From assembly GCA_948695535.1 (NCBI GenBank), contig CAPRTS010000002.1, forward strand, positions 73,545-137,544: DNA of 64,000 nucleotides, given 5' to 3'. This document shows positions 9,829 through 18,182 of this stretch, in pieces. The stretch comes from an uncultured Eubacteriales bacterium. GTDB lineage: Bacteria > Bacillota > Clostridia > Christensenellales > UBA1242. How positions within the stretch are numbered: position 1 is the first letter of the stretch; the number at the start of each line of letters is the position of its first letter. The position numbers and the translations under genes are program-made. Below the pieces are notes generated by a model. The model did not search any database. It saw only the letters and a list, made by a program, of their open reading frames with translations, and was not told the DNA's origin.

Positions 9829-10025
9829 CTTGCCACCTCCTGGCCGACGCAAAGCACTGCTTGCACCGTGCAGTTCGTCACGCCGTACATATCGCGATCG
9901 TGCTGCACTTCGGTCGGGTCGGCGTATAGTAATGCTTCCGTAAAATTTGGTGAAAATTCATACCCAGTGAAAAACTCGCCGTTGGTGTTAAGTAACACCC
10001 AAACTGTTTTGTTAATTGTTTCCAT
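9825..10025 (-). CDS. Small phage hypothetical protein
   Basis: 66 residues. An AAGGAG site lies 11 nt before the ATG. Contains TVWVLLNTNGEFFTGYEF and LYADPTEVQHDRD, compatible with a small alpha/beta protein that has no membrane helix. It overlaps the next gene by 4 nt and lies in the accessory end of the prophage operon. Family not recognised. Confidence 0.6.
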   Translation of the reverse strand: METINKTVWVLLNTNGEFFTGYEFSPNFTEALLYADPTEVQHDRDMYGVTNCTVQAVLCVGQEVAR

Positions 10026-10040
10026 TTGTTATTTTTCTCC

Positions 10041-10556
10041 TTAAAATTCGATTTCGTCTATATTTCGTTCTGCAAAAATCTTCGCTTTTTGCTCGGGCGT
10101 CCAATCGTGCTTGATAAACTCCTTGCTTGATGCTCGTTTGGTACCGTGCTTGACTTGGAAAAGTTTTTCAGTCTTGATAAAGTCCCGGCAACTTCGCAAA
10201 TAATCCGCTGTTTGGTATTCGCCAGAGTTAAGTTTTGAACTTAACTGTTCGACAGCATCGGTTACTACTTGTTGCCCGTGTTCAGTGACCAATTCGTCAT
10301 ACTGTGTTTGCGTTAGCAAGACATTTTGGTAGTAGCCGAACGCAACCGTCTTGGGTTGCTCATCGCCTACGCCCGCGTTATTACACACATTTTTTATAAC
10401 TCTCTGTAAATTATAAAATCTCTGTGTGTTAATCGCGGACGCAGACGCCCGCGTGAGACGCCACAGCAACGCCCAAACGATCCGCAGTTGCTCAGCGTCC
10501 GTCAAATTTACCGCCAAATTTTTGGCACTTTGAAAGTTTGTCGTATCCAATTTCAA
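10041..10556 (-). CDS. Phage protein with C-terminal 'YQNVLLT' replication-type motif
   Basis: About 171 residues. The start is a TTG; the TTG at 10550 is spaced better (9 nt) from the GGAG site than the one at 10556. The second half, GYYQNVLLTQTQYDELV, then a helical stretch and YLRSCRDFI, resembles a short domain common at the C-terminus of Bacillota phage replication or regulatory proteins (YxNVxLTxxEYxxL). The N-terminal half has no recognised domain and no HUH motif. It is the only candidate for a replication protein in this element besides the SSB, but this is a weak inference. Confidence 0.6.
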   Translation of the reverse strand: MKLDTTNFQSAKNLAVNLTDAEQLRIVWALLWRLTRASASAINTQRFYNLQRVIKNVCNNAGVGDEQPKTVAFGYYQNVLLTQTQYDELVTEHGQQVVTDAVEQLSSKLNSGEYQTADYLRSCRDFIKTEKLFQVKHGTKRASSKEFIKHDWTPEQKAKIFAERNIDEIEF

Positions 10557-10678
10557 ATACTCCTTTTTTTAGCCATTTTGACCTTGCCACCGTCGCGAAC
10601 AGTGGCAAAAGTCCTGTGTGCAATTAAACCAGGTTATAAGCCACTAGGGCGGCGGACGGTACCGTAGCAGATGTAGTC
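10557..10678 (-). other. Intergenic hairpin in the phage operon
   Basis: This 120-bp gap is the only sizeable break in the operon. It holds an inverted repeat TTGCCAC/GTGGCAA (10584-10590 and 10602-10608, loop 11 nt) and the ribosome site of the next gene. There is no T run after it on the coding strand. It could be an RNA processing site, a packaging hairpin or a replication origin. I found no coat-like reading frame here. Confidence 0.4.
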
Positions 10679-10996
10679 TCATTGTTGCACCCCCCGCAAG
10701 AACTCGGGCTGGCTGGTCGGGTGCAGCACAAAGTCGTCGTGGACAACGTCCTTGCTGTCGGTATAGTGCCGACGTTCCAAGGTACCGTCGACTTTGACCA
10801 AGTCGCCTTGTTTAAGTTCAGCAAGGCACATTTGAGCCCAACCACGCCAAACCTTGCAAGGAATAACGCCCTTATAGGACTGTACGCGGATATACAACAT
10901 GACAATCGGGAACCCCGCCTTGTCTTGACCAATCATTTTGGGCGGTTGGCTCAAAGTCCCGGCAATGCTGATGAATAAATCTTCTTGGTTAACCAT
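10679..10996 (-). CDS. Single-stranded DNA-binding protein (OB fold)
   Basis: 105 residues. The pattern SIAGTLSQPPKM, then VMLYIRVQS, VIPCKVWRGWAQ and LKQGDLVKVDGTLERR matches the strands of a bacterial/phage SSB OB fold. The acidic C-terminal tail of host SSB is absent. A perfect AAGGAGG site lies 6 nt before the ATG, inside the end of the previous gene. In filamentous phages an SSB (pV-like) coats new plus strands before extrusion; the same job fits here. The last codons contain a G6 run, and the +1 frame continues to 10624 with a hydrophobic end, so frameshift extension is conceivable but unproven. Confidence 0.8.
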   Translation of the reverse strand: MVNQEDLFISIAGTLSQPPKMIGQDKAGFPIVMLYIRVQSYKGVIPCKVWRGWAQMCLAELKQGDLVKVDGTLERRHYTDSKDVVHDDFVLHPTSQPEFLRGVQQ

Positions 10997-11705
10997 TGTT
11001 GACCTCCTTAAAATTCACTGAACGCCGTGACACCAGCCCCGCAGCCATTGGCGAAGCCGGCACCGGGGCTGGTGTCGCGTTAGGCAGTATATCTGCGACA
11101 GCAGGAACACCCGCGCTAGCGGTCACAGCGTCGACATTAACCAAATTTTGTTCTGCGTCAGCAGACACAGCCGCGTTAGCGGGCACAGGCGGGTTTTTGG
11201 CTGTTTTCCCGGGGCTCTCGCTAGATTGCGCAGAACGGGGCGGTTGTGGCGTTATAACGGGCTTTCTCGGCGTTTTTCGCGTGAAAAGTCGCACCAGTTG
11301 TGGAGGTATAAACATAACCACAAAGCCTTGCACAGCACGCCACAAATTGCCCCAGAAATCGTAGCGCCACGGTAGCGGTTTTTTAAGACGGCGTTGCTCC
11401 TGGATAAACGCTTTCTTGATCGCCCGACGGGTCTGCCAGTTTTGGATCGCGTCTAGTTCACAACCAAGTTTTTGGTCTTTAAGCCACTCTTCGGCGAAGT
11501 GCTGCATGGTGATTTTTTGGACTTGCGTTTGGGCTCGGCAACTGGCAATATGAAAGTCAGTTGCCATTTTGTAGAAATCATCGGGCAAGGCGGCATGTTT
11601 CTTGCGTAACTCAACAAAGCGTTGCTCAAACTCTTTTAGTACCTCCTTGCCATCATTGTCCAACTGCTCGATGTTAAAGTTATCGATTTGCAAAAAATCG
11701 CTCAT
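10989..11705 (-). CDS. Single-pass membrane protein with Pro/Ala-rich tail
   Basis: 238 residues. The N-terminal about 120 residues are charged and helical (FEQRFVELRKKHAAL). A membrane segment, roughly residues 130-150, includes FWGNLWRAVQGFVVMFIPP. A Pro/Ala/Ser-rich, low-complexity tail follows. It overlaps both neighbours by 4-8 nt and lies directly after the Zot-like ATPase gene. The ATPase itself lacks a membrane helix, so this protein may anchor it in the assembly complex; that role is inferred from position and topology only. Confidence 0.65.
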   Translation of the reverse strand: MSDFLQIDNFNIEQLDNDGKEVLKEFEQRFVELRKKHAALPDDFYKMATDFHIASCRAQTQVQKITMQHFAEEWLKDQKLGCELDAIQNWQTRRAIKKAFIQEQRRLKKPLPWRYDFWGNLWRAVQGFVVMFIPPQLVRLFTRKTPRKPVITPQPPRSAQSSESPGKTAKNPPVPANAAVSADAEQNLVNVDAVTASAGVPAVADILPNATPAPVPASPMAAGLVSRRSVNFKEVNNG

Positions 11706-12598
11706 GATGCTTTCTCCTTTTTAGGTTTCTTTTGGACCAAACTAGCCTGGACACGGGCTTGGACAGCGTTGTAGTCGTTTTTGTTAGGTTCAGCTGGCGT
11801 AGCCGTAAATTTCCAATCATCGCCAGATAAAAAGATTTCATAACCGGCTAAACTATCGACACAAGCGTGGTAACGTTTTTCTTCGCCGATATCAATACCG
11901 AACAAGTCGCCAACGTGCGTTTCGGTCAATTCTTCGCACAAAGAAAGGTCACCTGCGCTCAAATATTGCTCATAAGACTGGTAACTCCAAAACTGGCGTA
12001 CTTTCCAAACCGTGGTGGCCTGGTTAAAATAGTCACCCGGTGTGTGCTTAAAGTCTAAAATTTCAATTATACAGTCGGCCATTTGTCGCCAACGCTTATC
12101 GACACCATTGTAACTTTGGCAGTCGATAAAAAAGCGTAAATCCCATTTACGACGCAATGCCAGAAAGTCACGTTGTTGTTTGTCGGGTCCGGCTTCCGTG
12201 TTGCTATCGCGTGAGTCAACATATTTTGATATGTCAGGTATACAGATAATTGAATGTGGCAGTATTCGTTCGGTATCTTCCCCCGGTATACCACTTGGTA
12301 CTTTCATTTTATCAAACTCTAACTTGTTAGTCGTTACCGGGGCGTAACCACTGTCATACGACGTGAAACTGTCACCGATCGTGTAAACTGGGCATTGCGT
12401 ATTGTCGGGCATCTCAGCGTTAGACCAACCCAATTCATTAAGCCCCTTGATGTCCTTGCGAATTTTGTCCATCCGTTCGTCTAGCAACGGTGGTTCCATA
12501 TACGGGCGGACTTTGTGGTACATTAGCGACGTCTTTCCCGCGCCAACAGGCTGACCATTGGCGACAATTAACGTCATATAGGGGTCGGCGTTACTCAC
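11702..12598 (-). CDS. Zot-like morphogenesis ATPase (inovirus pI-like)
   Basis: 298 residues. Walker A is GQPVGAGKTS with Lys at about residue 22; a Walker B-like strand is HSIICIPDIS. The segment QQRDFLALRRKWDLRFFIDCQ matches the Zot family pattern in which a conserved RK precedes a strand ending in Q. Zot/pI ATPases drive extrusion of filamentous phage through the inner membrane. Unlike pI of E. coli phages, no membrane helix is visible. The next gene, overlapping by 4 nt, supplies a membrane helix. This is the marker gene that assigns the element to an inovirus-like group. Confidence 0.85.
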   Translation of the reverse strand: MSNADPYMTLIVANGQPVGAGKTSLMYHKVRPYMEPPLLDERMDKIRKDIKGLNELGWSNAEMPDNTQCPVYTIGDSFTSYDSGYAPVTTNKLEFDKMKVPSGIPGEDTERILPHSIICIPDISKYVDSRDSNTEAGPDKQQRDFLALRRKWDLRFFIDCQSYNGVDKRWRQMADCIIEILDFKHTPGDYFNQATTVWKVRQFWSYQSYEQYLSAGDLSLCEELTETHVGDLFGIDIGEEKRYHACVDSLAGYEIFLSGDDWKFTATPAEPNKNDYNAVQARVQASLVQKKPKKEKAS

Positions 12599-13944
12599 GC
12601 CACCTGCTCCTTACTTTCATAAACATATCGACCGCCACTGGTGGGGAAGTAATAATAATTAACCCCGTCAGTCCAAACCGCGTCCCCCCTGATATCAGCA
12701 ACATTCCACGTCATCTTTAACCAAGTATGCGTAGCGACATCTAACACATATTGGCTGTCAGCGTCACTATAAAAGAAATTAACACCGTCAGTCCAAACTT
12801 TATTGCCGTCAATAGCCGAGAACCCATTCCAAGTCATTTTCAACCAAGTGTGGGTAGTGGCATCTAATACATATTGAGCATTTTCATAATTAACGGGGTC
12901 ATTAGTAGTACTGTAATAATAATTGACACCGTCTGTCCAGATGTCGTCGCCATCGAACATAGTGTAGTTTTGTTTAAGCGGTAACCCATTCCAAGTTATT
13001 TTCGACCAAGTATGGGTAGCGACTTCTAAAACATATTGATCGGCGTTATAAGACGAATAATAATTGATACCATCTGTCCAAATTTTGCCCCCAACGTGAT
13101 AGGTTCGTCCATTCCATGTCATCGTCGACCAAGTGTGCGTAGCAGTATTTAATACATATTGGTATGACCTATTGGAATAATAATAATCAACACCATCTGT
13201 CCAAACATTATAGCCTTCAAAAGAAGAAAGCCCATTCCATGTCATTTTTGACCAACCACGAGTGTCTAAATTCCAAACATATTGTTTTGTCCCGTCGCTA
13301 TAATAAGTATTGTTACCATCAGTCCACACGTTGTTACCACAAATGTCAACAATGCTTTGCCCACTAAATGGTACAGCCGCCATTTCGTCTTGATAATTAA
13401 AACTACTGGTTACGGTGGTATGGTTATTAAAAACATAATCGCTTATTTCAACTTCTTCACCGTTTATTGAGTAGGTACAAGTATAACCAACGTTTTTTAT
13501 TGTTGGTTCAGGATTTACCTCGGTTATGGTTGAACCTTTCGCAACAACTTGTACATCGTAAGTTCGAGCGTCGTTCTTGAACGTTACAACAACACTTTCA
13601 CCGCTTTTAATCGAATTAAGGGTATCGGCTTCATTTTGTAGTTCACTCTTTTGCTTTTGCAACTCCGCAATTTGCGCATTCAGTGTGACAATTTCGGCCG
13701 GGTCAGCCGCGTTGGCCAACTGTTCTTGCAGGTCGGCAATTTGGGCATTAAGTGCCGTTTCCTTGGCGGTGCGGTTCGCTTCTAGTTCCGCGATCTCAGC
13801 GTCGCGGGAGTCATAGCCCGCCTTGTACTGTTCTTGCATTTGCTGGTCGGTTCGTTCCTTTTGCTTGGCGTAACCAAACCACCCGGCAACAGCGATCGCC
13901 GCCGTCGTCACTAAACAAACTAACGTAATTATAAATTTTTTCAT
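12595..13944 (-). CDS. Coiled-coil plus Kelch-like beta-propeller adsorption protein
   Basis: 449 residues. An N-terminal signal anchor (residues about 3-22) is followed by a coiled coil (residues about 30-110) with repeated EIAELEA and LNAQIAEL. A small beta domain comes next, then six repeats of about 41-47 residues built on WTDGVNYYYS, QYVL and THTWxKMTWNG. The last repeat is incomplete and could close a propeller with the strand before the first. The layout (membrane anchor, rod, propeller head) suggests a receptor-binding protein displayed on the virion, a pIII-like role. The gene overlaps the genes on both sides by 4 nt. Confidence 0.75.
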   Translation of the reverse strand: MKKFIITLVCLVTTAAIAVAGWFGYAKQKERTDQQMQEQYKAGYDSRDAEIAELEANRTAKETALNAQIADLQEQLANAADPAEIVTLNAQIAELQKQKSELQNEADTLNSIKSGESVVVTFKNDARTYDVQVVAKGSTITEVNPEPTIKNVGYTCTYSINGEEVEISDYVFNNHTTVTSSFNYQDEMAAVPFSGQSIVDICGNNVWTDGNNTYYSDGTKQYVWNLDTRGWSKMTWNGLSSFEGYNVWTDGVDYYYSNRSYQYVLNTATHTWSTMTWNGRTYHVGGKIWTDGINYYSSYNADQYVLEVATHTWSKITWNGLPLKQNYTMFDGDDIWTDGVNYYYSTTNDPVNYENAQYVLDATTHTWLKMTWNGFSAIDGNKVWTDGVNFFYSDADSQYVLDVATHTWLKMTWNVADIRGDAVWTDGVNYYYFPTSGGRYVYESKEQVA

Positions 13945-16043
13945 TTTTCTTTCCTTCTAAATAAATTGCCCAGCCATTCGCCAATTTTCTTAAACAACTT
14001 CCCGATCAGTTGGAAGAACTTCACGATCAAGCCAAATACAAATTTAATCGCCGCAATGATAATCGGGATTACCACCGGGCCGAAGATAATCAGGAATAAA
14101 ACCCCGACAATGGCGCCCAAAACCCACAGGAACCATTGCCAGTTCACACTGAACCAATCCCCCACGCCCTTAAACCAATTACCAACCGCCGTGAAGGCGT
14201 TACCTGCACCGTGGATAATTGGATCAATAAAGTGGTCACCAAAACTCAATGAAATTTCATAGTTGATATTGCCGGTGTACATTTTCATTGGATTTAAGTA
14301 CAGCACATAGTCGTTGCTTAGTTTGGCTCCCGTCATGTACACAAACGCCGAACCGGAAAAGTCGCCCGACAAGTCGCCTTGCCAACCTTTGTGGACGTTA
14401 CTGTTCATATCCGGTTTCGCAAGAACGGCGAAAATTTGATTAGTATTATCGTCGTATAGGTCAGTCAAGTGGTCGGCCATTTTGTTGGCAACGTCGCGGG
14501 CGGAGATATCTTCGACCATTTGTAAAATGTCCAGTGTAAAAAGGTTTTCCAATAAGTTTTTGAACGCGTCCCAATTCGATAAACCACTTTTGAACTCTGG
14601 CATCGGCAGCAGTAAATTGTCTTTGACTAAGTCGTACTCGCGGGTCTCAAACAAAATGTCGTTGGACGAGTAATAATTGACTTTGATTTTCGGCAGTTCA
14701 TACTGGGCCGAGATCGTCAGCGGGGTAGTGATCGGTTTGGTCAAATCATAGTCCCAACCCGTGAACGTGAACCCCGGCATCGTTTCGTAGTACGGTTTGC
14801 CCATAATGTTGTAGTGAGCACTATCGAACTCGGTCACGTCGACCAAGGAACTTTCTGGAATTAACCGAGAAACAGTCTTATAGGTCAGCATATCGTAGTT
14901 AAACGTCTTGCCTTTAACTTCCACGCTGTAACGTTCTAATTTGAAGTATCTCAAAGTGACCAATAACTTTTCGGCAAGTGTGATTGTCATGTCTTCCGTG
15001 ACTACCATGTCTAAATCAATATTTTGCGGGACACTGTAATCATCAAGGTAAAGTTTTTCGACCACTTTGCGCAGTGGTTCGCCAATTACTATTTGTTTAG
15101 AAGTCATCAACTTCCCGTCACTGTTTTTGAACGTGACCGTCGCCTCTTTGTATTTGGCATAAAACCTGATGAAACCACTCAATGGGTCGGCCGGTGTTTT
15201 ATCGCCATCGAACCAACCTAAAAACACGTAATTACCGGTGTCGCCAACTTCCGGCACTAAACCATCAATGTCGGCCGCAATAATAGTGTCCGTAGGAAGT
15301 TCAGCATTATAGATGTATTGCTTATTGTGCTCCGGAAAAAACTGGTCAAAAAATTCAATGGTAAAGCTGTAACTATTCCTGTTTTGAAAAACTTCCGCGC
15401 TGACTTTTGGCCCGGAAGTCTCGGTATAAACTTGATTAACCACCAAGTAGTCGAAGGAAAAGCCGTTTTCCGGGACGGTATCGAAACTTAAAACTTGTTG
15501 GCGTTCGTCTTGCAAAGTCAATTCCAAGCGTCGCCAGTTAAAAACTATCTTGTCGCAATATCCAGTTTCAAAAGTGCTTTCGTATAAAATTTTGTTGGTG
15601 TCGATTTCTTTCATCGAAAAGTAGTTTTCCGACAACTCAGCGATAATGCGGTTGGTTGTATCGATGATGGCAAATTTCAAACCAGGGAACCATAAGTCAC
15701 CGCCGGAAAAAGTAAATACCGTAAACGACGGAATGCGGTGAGCGCACATGTTGTCATAGCTTTGTCCATCAAAGCAAAGGTCATGGGTGAAACTGGCCAC
15801 TGGTTCTTTGGCGTCCAGGATCAGGTCGCAATATTCAAAATAAAGCGTCTGACTAACCGCCGTTTCGTATTCAGGCGAGTGCTGGTCTTTAAAAACCACA
15901 TCGTAATAACTTTCGGTTGAGGTGCCTGCCATAACCATGGGCACACCTTGATTACCTGGTACACTAAAAAAGCACGCCATTCCTAGCGTGCCGAACACAG
16001 CGACCAAAAGCAATAATAACAGTGCTGGTGTTCTTTTTTCCAT
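13941..16043 (-). CDS. Large secreted, C-terminally anchored protein with InlB-like repeats
   Basis: 700 residues from the ATG at 16043, which overlaps the upstream stop (TAATG) and has an AAGGGG site. It has a signal peptide (Leu-rich, residues about 5-25). The middle has at least two InlB B-repeat-like units (FLGWFDGDKT ending FYAKYKE, and FTFTGWDYDLTKP ending SAQYE). The C-terminus has an amphipathic segment, strong membrane helices (WFLWVLGAIVGVLFLII and following) and a Lys/Arg-rich end. Position before the Zot gene and topology fit a minor coat or adsorption protein. The InlB repeats resemble those of the host surface protein at 1-6984, so they may have been acquired from the host. Confidence 0.75.
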   Translation of the reverse strand: MEKRTPALLLLLLVAVFGTLGMACFFSVPGNQGVPMVMAGTSTESYYDVVFKDQHSPEYETAVSQTLYFEYCDLILDAKEPVASFTHDLCFDGQSYDNMCAHRIPSFTVFTFSGGDLWFPGLKFAIIDTTNRIIAELSENYFSMKEIDTNKILYESTFETGYCDKIVFNWRRLELTLQDERQQVLSFDTVPENGFSFDYLVVNQVYTETSGPKVSAEVFQNRNSYSFTIEFFDQFFPEHNKQYIYNAELPTDTIIAADIDGLVPEVGDTGNYVFLGWFDGDKTPADPLSGFIRFYAKYKEATVTFKNSDGKLMTSKQIVIGEPLRKVVEKLYLDDYSVPQNIDLDMVVTEDMTITLAEKLLVTLRYFKLERYSVEVKGKTFNYDMLTYKTVSRLIPESSLVDVTEFDSAHYNIMGKPYYETMPGFTFTGWDYDLTKPITTPLTISAQYELPKIKVNYYSSNDILFETREYDLVKDNLLLPMPEFKSGLSNWDAFKNLLENLFTLDILQMVEDISARDVANKMADHLTDLYDDNTNQIFAVLAKPDMNSNVHKGWQGDLSGDFSGSAFVYMTGAKLSNDYVLYLNPMKMYTGNINYEISLSFGDHFIDPIIHGAGNAFTAVGNWFKGVGDWFSVNWQWFLWVLGAIVGVLFLIIFGPVVIPIIIAAIKFVFGLIVKFFQLIGKLFKKIGEWLGNLFRRKEK

Positions 16044-16207
16044 TAGTCCACCCCTTGGCAAATGCCGTAACCAACAATGGCGTTGCGCGCGGCTTGGTAG
16101 TCCAACCCTTTGATCACTTCAAACAACGTGTTGTCGCCCTGGATCCCGTGCATTTTGCCGAACCGTTGCAACTCCTTGTACTGTGTTTTGGTGATGTAAC
16201 TTTTCAT
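16043..16207 (-). CDS. Small first gene of the phage operon
   Basis: 54 residues from the ATG at 16207, chosen because AAGGAG lies 11 nt upstream; a TTG further up is not supported. Soluble, mixed helical (TKTQYKELQRFG, then YQAARNAIVGYG), with no signal peptide or membrane helix, so it is not a typical major coat protein. First gene after the repressor-controlled promoter, hence probably expressed early. Function unknown. Confidence 0.6.
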   Translation of the reverse strand: MKSYITKTQYKELQRFGKMHGIQGDNTLFEVIKGLDYQAARNAIVGYGICQGVD

Positions 16208-16386
16208 CTTTCTTTTTCTCCTTTTACTTAAAATTGACAATCGCCAGCCGCCAAGTTACAATGGCTTGTTGAGTTCCATATTGCGTCGCCCAATCTTTTT
16301 TTGTTTTTCCTTGGGGGAAACCAAAAGACGGAGAATGCGGGCTTTTGCAATGAAGTAACTCGGCGGGGCTGCCTTGTCTAACATAT

Positions 16387-16415
16387 AGATTATTCTAAAA
16401 GTTTTAGATAGTCAA
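16387..16415 (-). promoter_or_regulatory. Main phage operon promoter
   Basis: On the minus strand TTGACT (16415-16410) and TAATCT (16392-16387) are 17 nt apart. The first operator palindrome fills the spacer, so repressor binding would block the promoter directly. Confidence 0.75.
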
Positions 16416-16437
16416 GCATTTTTCTAAAAGTTTTAGG
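16394..16437. promoter_or_regulatory. Twin repressor operators
   Basis: TCTAAAAGTTTTAGA (16394-16408) and TCTAAAAGTTTTAGG (16423-16437) are near-perfect palindromes with centres 29 bp apart. One sits in the operon promoter and the other just upstream of the repressor ribosome site, allowing autoregulation. Confidence 0.75.
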
Positions 16438-16456
16438 ACAAAAGGAGAATTAAAAT

Positions 16457-16822
16457 ATGGCAAACGAACAAATTAAAAAAATTGCAGCGGATATTCTAAA
16501 CCGCATTCTAAAACTAAAAAACGAGCAGGGCTTATCAGACGCTGCATTTGAGCGAACGTTAGGAATAAAACCTAAAACAATAGCAACGTGGAAACTGGGA
16601 ATATCAAAATCTTTTATGTATATGTTACCCGAAATATCAGAGATATTAAACGTAAGCGTTGCGGAGTTAAACGGGAAAAGTACCCCCGTAGACGCCACTG
16701 CAAGCCCGATATTGCAAATTTGGGCGGAACTTGACGAAGTGCAAAGGGCAAGTATGTTGCGGTATGGTGAAACATTAATTGCCAAAGATAACCGACCAAA
16801 GGGGGTGATTTCAGAGCAATGA
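16457..16822 (+). CDS. Phage repressor (XRE-type helix-turn-helix)
   Basis: 121 residues. The N-terminal half fits an XRE/CI helix-turn-helix: LKNEQGLSDAAFERTLGIKPKTIATWKLG, written here only by its key parts LSDAAFERTLG and PKTIATW. A C-terminal helical tail follows, but no peptidase domain, so it is not a LexA-type repressor. The AAAGGAG site and divergent arrangement with the lytic operon are clear, and twin palindromic operators lie in between. It is probably the maintenance repressor of this prophage. Confidence 0.8.
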   Translation: MANEQIKKIAADILNRILKLKNEQGLSDAAFERTLGIKPKTIATWKLGISKSFMYMLPEISEILNVSVAELNGKSTPVDATASPILQIWAELDEVQRASMLRYGETLIAKDNRPKGVISEQ

Positions 16823-16858
16823 AAGTAATATAATGTTCTCAAAAAAAGTGGGGACATT

Positions 16859-18130
16859 ATGGACAATCTACAAAAGATGCTCTCCGTCGAGAAGCAGGTT
16901 GAAGCGTTGCATATCTTTGTCGCGCAAATGGTGGCCGAGATGCAAGCAGAGCAGGATCAGTACGAAATCAACCGGGCATATGTAACGGCAGAGTTCAAAA
17001 AAAGAATACAGCAAAAGGAGGACGAAAACGAAATGCCGCGACCTTTACGATACGGTCAAGGCAATATTTCTTTAAGAACACGACAAAACAAAAATGGGAG
17101 CACATACAAATATTACCAGGTGCGTTATTACGATGATTACGGCATCAGGCACACGCTGACCGCCAAAACACAGGTTGAAGCATTGCAAATACTTAACACT
17201 GAAAATAACCGCAATCTACGCAATAAGAAACGTAAACAAGCAGTAACTTTCGGGGTAGGGTTGCAAGATTGGTTTGATACTTTCAAAAAGCCACGGTTAC
17301 AAAAGGGCAGTGTGTATTCGTACCAAAAGTTGATTGATTCCATACCAACGGCAATTAAAAAGAAACTTTTGCACCAGGTCAATGAAATAGAGTTGCAAAA
17401 TTTTCTCAACAACACCGTCAGTGAAAAAAATCGTTATTGGGCAAAGATGCTATTGCAAAATTATTTTGAAGTTGCTTTTGACAAAGGTATCATCAAGGCG
17501 AATATCGGGAAGTTGCTTTATGCTGATCAACCGATTGCTGCCGAACGTCAGACGCTACCACGTGAAAAAGAACAAGAATTCATCAACGCGTTACCAGAAG
17601 TTTATCGCACCTACGCGATCGCGGTATTGTACACCGGTTGTCGCATAAACGAACTGTTTCGAATTGAACCGACCGATATCGACCACGAGCGGAACATTAT
17701 CTGGATCAAGGAAACCAAGACGCTTAAACGTGGCGAACGCAAAACAACACCTTACAAACTCCGTCCCGCTTATCTATTCCCTGAACTCAAAAGCATAAAG
17801 TTTCCGCTACCATCAATCTGTTTAAGTTGGTTACGTAAGGCGTTCAAGCGAGCGAGCGAAAAAATCGGCATTACGATTACGCCACACGATTTACGGCACA
17901 CCTACGCAACAAGATTGGACGAAATGGGCATTAATAGGGAAGTGATTCTATTCCATGGTAACGTTAAGATGACAAAACACTACATACACGAAGATAAAGC
18001 CAAGAAATTGATTAAAGAATTTGAAAAATTTAACGACCAAAATCAATCGAGTACACCCATTAGTACACCTATTCAGCCAAATTTCGGTACCAAAAGCGAC
18101 GATTTGCCGCCAGACGACACCAATATCTAG
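16859..18130 (+). CDS. int: Tyrosine integrase
   Basis: 423 residues. An N-terminal coiled region is followed by an arm-binding-like domain (ISLRTRQNKNGSTYKYYQV), a core-binding domain and the catalytic domain. Catalytic residues are visible: Arg262 in TGCRINEL, His343 and Arg346 in HDLRH, His366 in FHGNVKMT, and Tyr375 in KHYIH. It is the standard integrase for insertion at tRNA 3' ends. It lies next to attR; its last codons overlap the arm-type repeats. A TATAAT-like box lies about 30 nt upstream. The active site looks intact. Confidence 0.92.
   Translation: MDNLQKMLSVEKQVEALHIFVAQMVAEMQAEQDQYEINRAYVTAEFKKRIQQKEDENEMPRPLRYGQGNISLRTRQNKNGSTYKYYQVRYYDDYGIRHTLTAKTQVEALQILNTENNRNLRNKKRKQAVTFGVGLQDWFDTFKKPRLQKGSVYSYQKLIDSIPTAIKKKLLHQVNEIELQNFLNNTVSEKNRYWAKMLLQNYFEVAFDKGIIKANIGKLLYADQPIAAERQTLPREKEQEFINALPEVYRTYAIAVLYTGCRINELFRIEPTDIDHERNIIWIKETKTLKRGERKTTPYKLRPAYLFPELKSIKFPLPSICLSWLRKAFKRASEKIGITITPHDLRHTYATRLDEMGINREVILFHGNVKMTKHYIHEDKAKKLIKEFEKFNDQNQSSTPISTPIQPNFGTKSDDLPPDDTNI
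18050..18070 (+). repeat. Arm-type integrase sites, right end
   Basis: AGTACACCC followed by ATTAGTACACCT, matching the tandem pair at 9091-9114 in the same orientation. They lie inside the integrase 3' coding end (encoding STPISTPI). Confidence 0.6.
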
Positions 18131-18182
18131 CGGTCACAAGTCGAGCAATCACAATATATTGAAAGTTATTTTTTGTCGCCCG

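Noticed and set aside
10624..10932. Frame overlapping the SSB gene with a hydrophobic end
   Set aside because: Considered as a coat protein or frameshift product. No own start or ribosome site, and the SSB frame is the clear coding frame.
10996..11364. 122-residue plus-strand frame rich in Ala/Gly/Thr
   Set aside because: It is the reverse complement of the Pro/Ala-rich tail of the minus-strand membrane-protein gene; no ribosome site.
12595..13700. Regular repeat units at DNA level, first suspected CRISPR-like array
   Set aside because: The repeats are in frame, diverged and encode Kelch-like blades; no constant repeat with unique spacers.
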